Shown here piece by piece: positions 1 through 5,906 of a stretch of 23,896 nt of DNA. The translations under genes were made by a program, and so were the position numbers. Source of the DNA: a virus; IMG/VR virus record IMGVR_UViG_3300025886_000163, positions 1 through 23,896 of that record; one strand, 5' to 3'. Within the stretch, counting starts at the first letter, position 1; the number at the start of each line of letters is the position of its first letter. The notes under the pieces were generated by a model. It was not told the origin of the DNA, made no database searches, and saw nothing but the letters and a program-made list of their open reading frames with translations.

Positions 1-12
1 TTCTCCTGTTTC

Positions 13-20
13 TATTTATC
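13..20 (-). promoter_or_regulatory. late promoter-like box for a gene beyond the left edge
   Basis: GATAAATA on the minus strand, 5 nt before a good Shine-Dalgarno AGGAG (3-7). The pair has the same layout as the starts of gp8 and gp25, so a further late gene should begin within a few bases outside the window. Confidence 0.45.
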
Positions 21-23
21 ATA

Positions 24-1088
24 TTATGAATACGCCAATGTAGCAACTGCGTGAATTTTTGTTGAACTTCTTACAATGTAATCTATTCTATCTACGGCAC
101 TAGCAGTGGTTGTCATTGTTGGTGCAGTTCCAGCAGCAAAATCCCAAACACTTCCATAAGCAACTGTTCTAGAACCTGTACCATCTTGTACAACAAAAAT
201 ACTTCCAGTAGTTCCTGCTGTTAATTCAGCTGGATTTGCAAGTGTTATATTACCACTTAATGTTAATTCAAAGTTTGCGTTTCTATTTAAATCTAATATG
301 TGTGAACCAGCACCTAAAGACATTGCTTCAATATCTACTGATACACTATTATCGAAGTTTGTATTTTGTCCACCACCTACATTTGCAATCTCAGAAACAC
401 CAGTTACTTTTGGTGCAGTTAATGTATTGGGTGTTTCAAGGTTAGTTCCTCTTTCAAGAATTATTTTAGTTGTTGATACTCTTGCACTTGTGCTTGTATC
501 TTGAAATAAAAATCCATTTTCATCATTATCTTCTAATACGATAACATCTTCATTTTCTCTAATTAAAGATGAGAGTGTATCTTTTTCAAATAAAAGTTTT
601 TCACCAGCATTTGTTGCAGAACCATCTGTACCATCTAATAATATAACTGAACCCTCGTTGGAAAAATTACTATCAGTCCCCTCTAACATGATTGACCTGT
701 GGTCGTTTATCTGTCCTTCTTCATCAGTTATAACTCCAGACGTGGTTGATATATTACCATTGACTGTTACTGTGCCACCAAATGTTCCACCACTTGTTTT
801 TGATACTGTGTCTGCAACAGTGAACACGTCATACACAACTACTTCAACAATATCACTTGCGGCTAAAGATGCAAGACTACCTATTGTGTTTGCAGTTGAT
901 GTATTATAGTCTGTATCTCTTAGAAGTAAAACACCGTTTAGATATACATCTACATATGTACCATCTTGAAATTTAAGAGTTCTACTATTATCGTCTGCAC
1001 CACTGACAGATGTTTCACTACCTGACGCAGTATAGACAAATCTATCCCTAACCCCAAAACCGTCTGAACTTCTTCCTAAATATGGCAT
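24..1088 (-). CDS. tail fibre-like protein (354 aa)
   Basis: This is a marine phage fibre. The N-terminal part carries DGTYVDVYLNGVLLLRDTDY (42-61) and IGSLASLAASDIVEVVVYDV (69-88), a widespread head module, followed by the stalk strand GGTFGGTVTVNGN. Residues 132-171 hold two repeat units, MLEGTDSNFSNEG and LLDGTDGSATNAG, matching the 381-aa fibre and the gp7-like protein. The C-terminal 110 residues are a second familiar module: LSGNITLANPAELTAGTTGS, then DGTGSRTVAYGSVWDFAAGT and SAVDRIDYIVRSSTKIHAVA near the end. The ATG has AAGGA seven or eight bases upstream. The stop is 23 bases from the window edge and is followed by another promoter-like box, so the fibre block continues leftwards. 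Confidence 0.78.
   Translation of the reverse strand: MPYLGRSSDGFGVRDRFVYTASGSETSVSGADDNSRTLKFQDGTYVDVYLNGVLLLRDTDYNTSTANTIGSLASLAASDIVEVVVYDVFTVADTVSKTSGGTFGGTVTVNGNISTTSGVITDEEGQINDHRSIMLEGTDSNFSNEGSVILLDGTDGSATNAGEKLLFEKDTLSSLIRENEDVIVLEDNDENGFLFQDTSTSARVSTTKIILERGTNLETPNTLTAPKVTGVSEIANVGGGQNTNFDNSVSVDIEAMSLGAGSHILDLNRNANFELTLSGNITLANPAELTAGTTGSIFVVQDGTGSRTVAYGSVWDFAAGTAPTMTTTASAVDRIDYIVRSSTKIHAVATLAYS
603..629 (-). repeat. 27-base direct repeat shared with the 381-aa fibre gene
   Basis: This stretch is identical to 3066-3092 and in the same orientation. It encodes part of the DGTDGSATNAG unit. Outside this core the two fibre genes diverge quickly at DNA level. Confidence 0.75.
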
Positions 1089-1105
1089 CTAATTTCCTTT
1101 ATTCT

Positions 1106-1113
1106 TATTTATG
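1106..1113 (-). promoter_or_regulatory. late promoter-like box before the 354-aa fibre gene
   Basis: CATAAATA on the minus strand, one base from the T4 late consensus and matching the NATAAATA form described for marine T4-like phages. It lies 6 nt before the AAGGA Shine-Dalgarno (1095-1099) and 17 nt before the ATG, the same geometry as the gp8 and gp25 boxes. Confidence 0.55.
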
Positions 1114-1534
1114 GGGTTTCACCCTCAACATTATATAGCACCCAACCTTTTGTTTTTGGGTCACCTGTATCTGCTTGATAAACATCTTCGTCCCAAATGT
1201 GTAGTGCAACACCACCATCAGCCGTTGGGTAATCTACTGGTGCTTCCCAAATGCAAGTAGATGTATTTAATGTCCAACTTGCATAATCTTTTCGTGGAAT
1301 AAACGCATCTAATGTTGCATCATATGAACCACCTATAGCTGCAAAATTCTTTCTAAATGGTGTACCACCTTTTAAATGAACACCTTCATAAGTATTGTAA
1401 GAAGTTCTTTTACAAGTTAATCCTCTAAATTTAGTATACCATGCTTCCCAATCTACTCCGTCTTCTCCTTCTTCTTTACCTGTAATAACATCAACTACAA
1501 CATTATTTTCATCTAAGTATGCATAATGTGCCAT
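1109..1534 (-). CDS. small conserved marine-phage protein (141 aa)
   Basis: The opening MAHYAYLDENNVVVDVITGK and the block TPFRKNFAAIGGSYDATLDA (58-77), followed by FIPRKDYASWTLNTSTCIWE (78-97) and APVDYP, mark a short family frequent near fibre genes in cyanophages and pelagiphages. The typical core is FRKNYA..G..YD..LDAFI.P.PY.SW.L....C.WEAP, and all its conserved points are present here. The length of 141 aa fits. Function is unknown; its constant place beside fibres and its Trp/Tyr-rich surface suggest a fibre accessory or tip protein. The start lies 8 bases after the glycine-rich gene, with AGGA in between. The stop overlaps a late promoter-like box. Confidence 0.72.
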   Translation of the reverse strand: MAHYAYLDENNVVVDVITGKEEGEDGVDWEAWYTKFRGLTCKRTSYNTYEGVHLKGGTPFRKNFAAIGGSYDATLDAFIPRKDYASWTLNTSTCIWEAPVDYPTADGGVALHIWDEDVYQADTGDPKTKGWVLYNVEGETP

Positions 1535-1542
1535 AACTATTC

Positions 1543-2445
1543 CTAACTAAAAGTAACCACACCAGTTCCAGCTGTAAATGTTACCACTCCAGTAGTTCCT
1601 GTAGATGTTAAACCAGCACCAACACTAGCACTTATACCATCTGGTAATTTGATAATTACCAACCCAGAACCACCAGCACCATTTGTTCCATAACTAGAAC
1701 CATTATAACCAGTAGCACCACCACCGCCACCAGTATTCACAGTTCCACTTGTAGCAGTAGCAGCACCTCTTGCACCATTACCACCACCACCTGAACCGCC
1801 AGAACCAGCAGAACCACCAGAGTATGGGCCTCCATTTGGAGTACCACCTCCACCACCACCAGCACGAGTTACAGATGTACCAGAAATTGTTGATGCTCTT
1901 CCAGCACCACCACTTCCAGAATTACTACCAGAGCTATTAGCACCAACAGCAGATGCACCTCCTCCACCACCAGATGGAAAACTCCAAAAACTATATGAAC
2001 CAGAACCACCATTATTACCTTGATTAGCAGTTCCTGAACCAACAGAACCTTGACCATAACATTGTCCACCACCAGAGCCACCATTTCCACCACCGTCACT
2101 TGCTTCAGCATCACCAAAACCTGTACCACCTCCACCTCCTCCTATTGAAGTGACTGTTGCAAGTACAGAGTTAGCGCCTGGGTTTTTAGCAGATGCAGAC
2201 CCTCCAGCACCAACGGTTACGGTGTATTCAGTATTAGTTTCTAAAGATAAAGTAGTTTCAGCACTACCAGTACCACCAGAATTTTCACTATTAAAAGATG
2301 AACGATAACCACCTGCTCCACCTCCACCACCGTATGGCCCACCAGAACCACCACCAGCAATAACTAAAAATCCTGTTAAATCAAATGGTGTAGCTCCTGC
2401 TCCACCACCAGAACCAAACCCTAATGTAGTAAAACCAAAAGACAT
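1543..2445 (-). CDS. glycine-rich adhesin / fibre-tip protein (300 aa)
   Basis: This protein belongs to the glycine-rich phage proteins that begin with a short lead (MSFGFTTLGFGSGGG), then FLVIAGGGSGG (26-36), and close with GGSGLVIIKLP (258-268). Between them about half the residues are Gly, in runs of three to six, with Ser, Ala and Asn spacers and one non-Gly insert at about 59-101 (TNTEYTVTVGAGGSASAK). The C-terminus repeats GVVTFTAGTGVVTFS. Known relatives in design are gp38-type adhesins of T2- and S16-like phages, where polyglycine helices pack into a receptor-binding tip; marine proteins of this type have a similar look but no proven role. The plus strand shows it as runs of CCA and CCT triplets. 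It starts inside the stop of the 381-aa fibre gene. Confidence 0.75.
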   Translation of the reverse strand: MSFGFTTLGFGSGGGAGATPFDLTGFLVIAGGGSGGPYGGGGGAGGYRSSFNSENSGGTGSAETTLSLETNTEYTVTVGAGGSASAKNPGANSVLATVTSIGGGGGGTGFGDAEASDGGGNGGSGGGQCYGQGSVGSGTANQGNNGGSGSYSFWSFPSGGGGGASAVGANSSGSNSGSGGAGRASTISGTSVTRAGGGGGGTPNGGPYSGGSAGSGGSGGGGNGARGAATATSGTVNTGGGGGATGYNGSSYGTNGAGGSGLVIIKLPDGISASVGAGLTSTGTTGVVTFTAGTGVVTFS

Positions 2446-3590
2446 TATGCGTCATTCCCAGCATTTGTTGTAAAGAATAATTTGATACCTAAAAGTAATG
2501 CGTCTGCTGAAAAGTTATCTTCTGATACATCTCTTGAAATCTCAAAGAATACATATTCTTCTGCTACTGGAGTACCAGCAATTGTAATTGCACCACTTTC
2601 TCTTGTTATATTTAAATTATATGCGACACCACTATGTGCTTTTGCTTCTGCCTGAACAGCAGTTCCAAATGCAATATTTGTTAGTTCACCATCAGCAAGA
2701 CCAACACCAGCAAGTTTAAACGCAACTGTTCCTGTGTTTGTACTGTTTCCAGTAAAGTATGCTTTGAAAGATACTGTTCCTTCATTCCATGATTTGGGAA
2801 AAGATATAGCAAATTGTGCAAACTCATCTGAGTCTTTGTCAAATGCTATGTGTTTTAATTCTGGCCCATTACCTAATTCTGTTTGAGCAGCTTCAGCACC
2901 ATTTGTAGTATTACCATACATTGCATTTGCAGGCACCCATATAGTTTCTCTACCAGCAGATTTTAACGCACCATCAGTTATAGTAGGTACTGCACTGAAA
3001 TTAACATTATTACCTTCAAAGTAAGCAGTTGGGTCACCAGTTTCATCTTCATATAAAAGACTTGAACCAGCATTTGTTGCAGAACCATCTGTGCCGTCTA
3101 GTAATATTAAATCACCAGCATTTGCTGAACCATCTGTTGAGTTTATTTGTATTCCGTCTGCACTAGAGTCAGAACGAAGATTACCAGATATCTTAGTATC
3201 TCCACCAATGGTTGCAGTGCTAGTTGTTGTCAAAGCACCACTAGCTGTTACTGCGGCTGCAGTAATTGTTCCACTTGAAGTAAAGTTAGTAACACTGTCA
3301 CTATCTCTGCCGGGCACTGGTAATAATCCATTACCTATTACTGTAGAATTATTAATAACGTAAATATTACTTGAACCAGATGCTGGTGCAGAAGTAAAAG
3401 TTAATGTTCTATCACTTGTGGTATAAGCAACATCAGGTTCTTGTCTTACGTTTGCAACAAATACATCTATAGTAGCTGCACTTCCAGCACTTTTACTTAA
3501 AGTAAAAACGGTTTCTGAACCATCACCACTAAAGACATCTTTAGTTGGTGCAGAGAAAACAGCAGGTGGTGACGCTCCCAGATATGCCAT
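2445..3590 (-). CDS. tail fibre-like protein (381 aa)
   Basis: The N-terminus is a fibre head module common in marine phages: MAYLGASPPAVFSAPTKDVF, SGDGSETVFTLS (21-32), IDVFVANVRQEPDVAY (41-56) and LTFTSAPASGSSNIYVINN (63-81). A stalk with short Thr/Ala strands follows. Two consecutive NAG-type units lie at 147-186 (INSTDGSANAGDLIL, then LLDGTDGSATNAG). The C-terminal half (about 215-381) begins with IWVPANAMYG and includes FDKDSDEFAQFAISFPKSWN (245-264), a block I know from other marine phage fibres, probably a jelly-roll tip. The DGTD unit is identical in protein to that of the 354-aa fibre and nearly so in DNA. Its stop shares one base with the start of the glycine-rich gene (TAATG). Confidence 0.78.
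   Translation of the reverse strand: MAYLGASPPAVFSAPTKDVFSGDGSETVFTLSKSAGSAATIDVFVANVRQEPDVAYTTSDRTLTFTSAPASGSSNIYVINNSTVIGNGLLPVPGRDSDSVTNFTSSGTITAAAVTASGALTTTSTATIGGDTKISGNLRSDSSADGIQINSTDGSANAGDLILLDGTDGSATNAGSSLLYEDETGDPTAYFEGNNVNFSAVPTITDGALKSAGRETIWVPANAMYGNTTNGAEAAQTELGNGPELKHIAFDKDSDEFAQFAISFPKSWNEGTVSFKAYFTGNSTNTGTVAFKLAGVGLADGELTNIAFGTAVQAEAKAHSGVAYNLNITRESGAITIAGTPVAEEYVFFEISRDVSEDNFSADALLLGIKLFFTTNAGNDA
3033..3152 (-). repeat. NAG/DGTD repeat pair in the 381-aa fibre gene
   Basis: Two adjacent units encode DGSANAG and LLDGTDGSATNAG. A 27-base stretch (3066-3092) is identical to 603-629 in the 354-aa fibre gene, pointing to duplication or recombination between the fibre genes rather than chance. 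Confidence 0.75.
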
Positions 3591-3591
3591 C

Positions 3592-3921
3592 TTATGTTAT
3601 CTCCATTATACTCATACAGGTATCTGCACTGTTTGCTGTGTCCGATTGTATCTTTATACTATGTCCTGCTTGTAAAATAATTTTATTCCCTGACATATAT
3701 TCAAATGAAGAACCTGCTGGTATGGGTAGGTTCTTTACAAGAAATACATTCGTACTTGCATCAAGTTTTATGTCAACAGTTATTTGATTGTTTGAAGTAT
3801 TTGCAACTGTCAAACCAATTACAACTGTTGTTGTTGAACTTGGTGCAGTGTAAGGAATCATATCCGAGTTTGCAGCTGTACTAGAACCATCAAAGGTTTT
3901 ATTTTTAAATGTATTAGCCAT
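3592..3921 (-). CDS. small conserved virion protein (109 aa)
   Basis: This protein resembles a short family common in marine T4-like phages that starts MANTFKN and has YTAPSSTTTVVIGLTVANTS (24-43), then VDIKLDASTNVFLVKNLPIP (48-67), and ends in a short strand (CMSIMEIT). The pattern predicts a single compact beta sandwich with alternating hydrophobic residues and an exposed PAGSSFEYMSGNK loop. It is usually annotated only as a structural or hypothetical protein. The start has AAGGAG nine bases upstream. The stop is one base before the 381-aa fibre start, whose Shine-Dalgarno (GGAG) lies inside this gene's last codons, so translation of the two is probably coupled. Confidence 0.75.
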   Translation of the reverse strand: MANTFKNKTFDGSSTAANSDMIPYTAPSSTTTVVIGLTVANTSNNQITVDIKLDASTNVFLVKNLPIPAGSSFEYMSGNKIILQAGHSIKIQSDTANSADTCMSIMEIT

Positions 3922-3934
3922 TTGATATTACTCC

Positions 3935-4402
3935 TTACGCAACATCATCTATTAATGCACACACAATTAAGTTTGCAGTTGCATCACCAGCATCTGCTAT
4001 ATCAGATGAAATTGCGTGAAGATTTCCAACTGTTGTGTTTGGAAGTCTTGCACAAAATGTTTCACTTGGGCCAATGAATATACCATCTGCAACATCATTT
4101 GCAGCTGTACCACCATCAAGAACAAGATAAACACCATCTGCTGAACTTGTGTTCTGAACAAATAAGAATTTTACTTTGTCTGATGTTGTGATTGCTGTCG
4201 GTGCAGTGTCATCATCAACTGCTGTGTAGTCTAAGAAACTACCAGCGATTAAGTCTGTGCTTGAATTTGTACAAGCTGTTAGTTTGTAATACCACTTATC
4301 ATTTGCATCAGCTGGTGCAACAGTCATTGACCCAGTCAGAGTTTTTGCAATCTCGTCTGGTAAGATAGTGGCTTGTATTGAAACGGAAGCGTCATCTGCC
4401 AT
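3935..4402 (-). CDS. small virion protein of unknown function (155 aa)
   Basis: I do not recognise a named family. The chain is acidic and rich in Asp, Ala and Thr. It shows alternating strands such as VSIQATILPDEI (7-18), KVKFLFVQNTSSADGVYLVL and GIFIGPSETFCARLP, which suggests a beta sandwich. The NTS...GVYLVLDGG...GPSE pattern is loosely like the NTSNNQ...LDAS...PAGS pattern of the 109-aa protein next to it, so the two may share a fold. The start has a strong AGGAG after a late promoter pair. The stop is 13 bases before the next start. Its place in a block of virion genes suggests a structural part or decoration; nothing supports an enzyme. Confidence 0.7.
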   Translation of the reverse strand: MADDASVSIQATILPDEIAKTLTGSMTVAPADANDKWYYKLTACTNSSTDLIAGSFLDYTAVDDDTAPTAITTSDKVKFLFVQNTSSADGVYLVLDGGTAANDVADGIFIGPSETFCARLPNTTVGNLHAISSDIADAGDATANLIVCALIDDVA

Positions 4403-4434
4403 TTTTTCTCTCCTAAAGTTTTAGTCTTTTAAAC

Positions 4435-4442
4435 TATTTATA
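4435..4442 (-). promoter_or_regulatory. T4-type late promoter box before the 155-aa gene
   Basis: An exact TATAAATA on the minus strand in the 44-base gap between two genes. It lies 20 nt before the Shine-Dalgarno AGGAG (4410-4414), further than the other boxes in the window, and 32 nt before the ATG. It would give a separate late transcript for the small virion and fibre genes to the left. Confidence 0.7.
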
Positions 4443-4443
4443 A

Positions 4444-4451
4444 TATTTATC
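4444..4451 (-). promoter_or_regulatory. late promoter-like box, upstream of a tandem pair
   Basis: GATAAATA on the minus strand, overlapping the stop codon of the 409-aa fibre gene. It is two bases from the exact box at 4435-4442, so the two may be alternative sites. Confidence 0.35.
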
Positions 4452-5676
4452 CAAGTGCAATTGCAAGAGCAGTTGGGTCGTCTGAACTGAATCCTTGTGC
4501 AGACATAAATGTTGTTAATCTTGATAATGCAGCTTTTTTGTTTGTTCCAGCAGCACCATCATCTACTATAATCAAATCACTTGATGTTAAATCTGCACCT
4601 ATATCTGAACCACCATCTATATCAATAGTTGCAAGTGGTAAAGTTCCTGTGTCACCAGAACCAATTAAAGTTCCAGTAGTAGTTGGAAAACTTATAAGTG
4701 CTTCTGTATGATTTATTTTATTTGAACCTAATACGATTGCGTGGTTACCCATATATGCGTGGTTGTAACACTGGTAATAAAGAATACTTGGTGTATCTTC
4801 ATCTACATCAATCTGTGTGTACGCACCAGAATTTCCTGGCGTACCACTTGTTGTTACTCCTGTTGAGTATATGGTGGTTTTGTCTGCATCAAGATAAAAT
4901 AATATTGGGTGTCCACTATTAGAACTGTCTGCTTGGTCAAACTTATAATAATATCCAGAGTCAGAAGTTGTATTATCTACACCATTTAATTGTAGTGCTG
5001 GTGATTCAACACCGTCTAAGAAATATGCACTACTACTTCCATCTCCATTGTATGGGTGTGCAGCTGTTTTACTTGCAACGGTAACAGTAATTGTAATCGG
5101 TGCAGATGAACTACCATAAGAACCACTAAGATTGTCTGCTTCTAATAATCCTATATCTCTAACATCATTGCCCTGACCATCAAGAAAACCTCCAAGTTGA
5201 GGCGTGGTATCTGAAACCACAGCTGTTAAACCACCAGCAGAACTGATTAGATTGTCAACTGTAATTCTTTTTAATGAAGATGCGTCTGCATCACTTACTA
5301 ATAATTCATCATTACCAGAAACAATATCACCAGAAGTAATAGATGTTTGTCCAGTAATAAATGTATTTGCAGTTGTTCCTGTGGATATTAATGTACCAGA
5401 TTCGTTAGGTAAGTTTATCGTTCTATCAGCAGTAGGGTCAATAACACCTAATGATGTTTCATTATCATCATCAGTTGAACCCTCAAATAGTATTGTGTCA
5501 GCACTAAACGTAGATGTAACTGTCAACTCTGCAACTGATATTGTTGTTGCAGATATATTTGTAAAACTTAAACTACCTGCTTCAATACCACTTACATCAG
5601 TTTGGAGTTTATTAAACTCTACTCTAAACTGTTCGAGTGTTGAAGTTGTAGTGACTTGTCCTGCTGTAATTGCCAT
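4447..5676 (-). CDS. tail fibre protein with cupredoxin-like module (409 aa)
   Basis: This protein is built like a marine phage fibre. A helical N-terminus (TSTLEQFRVEFNKLQTDV, 11-28) leads into strand repeats (FTNISATTISVAELTVTSTF), then INLPNESGTLISTG (87-100) and SDTTPQLGGFLDGQGNDV (155-172), common in fibre stalks. Residues about 200-317 form a distinct module: AAHPYNGDGSSSAYFLDGV, YYYKFDQADSSNSGHPILFY (242-261) and YYQCYNHAYMGN (300-311). H256, C303, H306 and M309 match the ligand order of type-1 copper proteins (His ... Cys-x2-His-x2-Met), and C303 is the only cysteine in the protein. The C-terminal 90 residues return to fibre-like sequence. The stop is followed by tandem late promoter boxes. 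A receptor-binding or stabilising role for the module is inferred; copper binding is not shown. Confidence 0.75.
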   Translation of the reverse strand: MAITAGQVTTTSTLEQFRVEFNKLQTDVSGIEAGSLSFTNISATTISVAELTVTSTFSADTILFEGSTDDDNETSLGVIDPTADRTINLPNESGTLISTGTTANTFITGQTSITSGDIVSGNDELLVSDADASSLKRITVDNLISSAGGLTAVVSDTTPQLGGFLDGQGNDVRDIGLLEADNLSGSYGSSSAPITITVTVASKTAAHPYNGDGSSSAYFLDGVESPALQLNGVDNTTSDSGYYYKFDQADSSNSGHPILFYLDADKTTIYSTGVTTSGTPGNSGAYTQIDVDEDTPSILYYQCYNHAYMGNHAIVLGSNKINHTEALISFPTTTGTLIGSGDTGTLPLATIDIDGGSDIGADLTSSDLIIVDDGAAGTNKKAALSRLTTFMSAQGFSSDDPTALAIALG

Positions 5677-5906
5677 TAGTTTTTATCCAGTAATGTTTTT
5701 AACATAGATTTAATTTCGTGCATTTCACATTTAATATTATTTATCTCTCTTGATGCGTTTCTTATTGCATCTCTTTCTCTTTGTGCAGATTCTGCCCTTT
5801 TCTTTGCTAACATATATGCACCTTTGTTCTTGTTTATAATCGCAGTAGATTCAGTATCTCTTACTAAATCTGTGTGTCCCTCAACTTGTAAAAATTTGTT
5901 TTCCAT
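5676..5906 (-). CDS. small coiled-coil virion-associated protein (76 aa)
   Basis: The opening KFLQVEGHTDLVRDTESTAI followed by INKNKGAYM is a pattern I associate with short conserved proteins of cyanophages and pelagiphages; no function is assigned. From about residue 33 the chain is one charged amphipathic helix (AKKRAESAQRERDAIRNASR, then EIKSMLKTLLDK) with heptad-like spacing, so it probably forms a coiled coil. There is one cysteine in the helix (NIKCEMHE). It overlaps the stop of the DUF4815 gene and the start of the fibre gene by one base each (TAATG both times), so it is likely translated together with both. A role as linker or chaperone for neighbouring tail parts is possible but is context only. 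Confidence 0.75.
   Translation of the reverse strand: MENKFLQVEGHTDLVRDTESTAIINKNKGAYMLAKKRAESAQRERDAIRNASREINNIKCEMHEIKSMLKTLLDKN
5738..5745 (-). promoter_or_regulatory. possible late promoter box inside the 76-aa gene
   Basis: GATAAATA on the minus strand, about 60 bases before the start of the 409-aa fibre gene. It is inside coding sequence (the EINN codons) and has no Shine-Dalgarno nearby at the usual distance, so it may be chance. Confidence 0.2.

Noticed and set aside
1869-2135. 88-codon minus-strand frame inside the glycine-rich gene
   Set aside because: Runs of Val and Leu come from reading the Gly triplet repeats in another frame. The overlapping frame has clear family ends.
4403-4446. 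Possible transcription terminator in the gap before the 155-aa gene
   Set aside because: Only a weak 5-bp AGTTT/AAACT pairing, with no GC stem and U-tract; the gap is better explained by promoter boxes and a ribosome site.
5204-5707. 167-codon plus-strand open frame
   Set aside because: Antisense to the 409-aa fibre gene, with the composition expected from reading Thr/Ser/Asp codons backwards.
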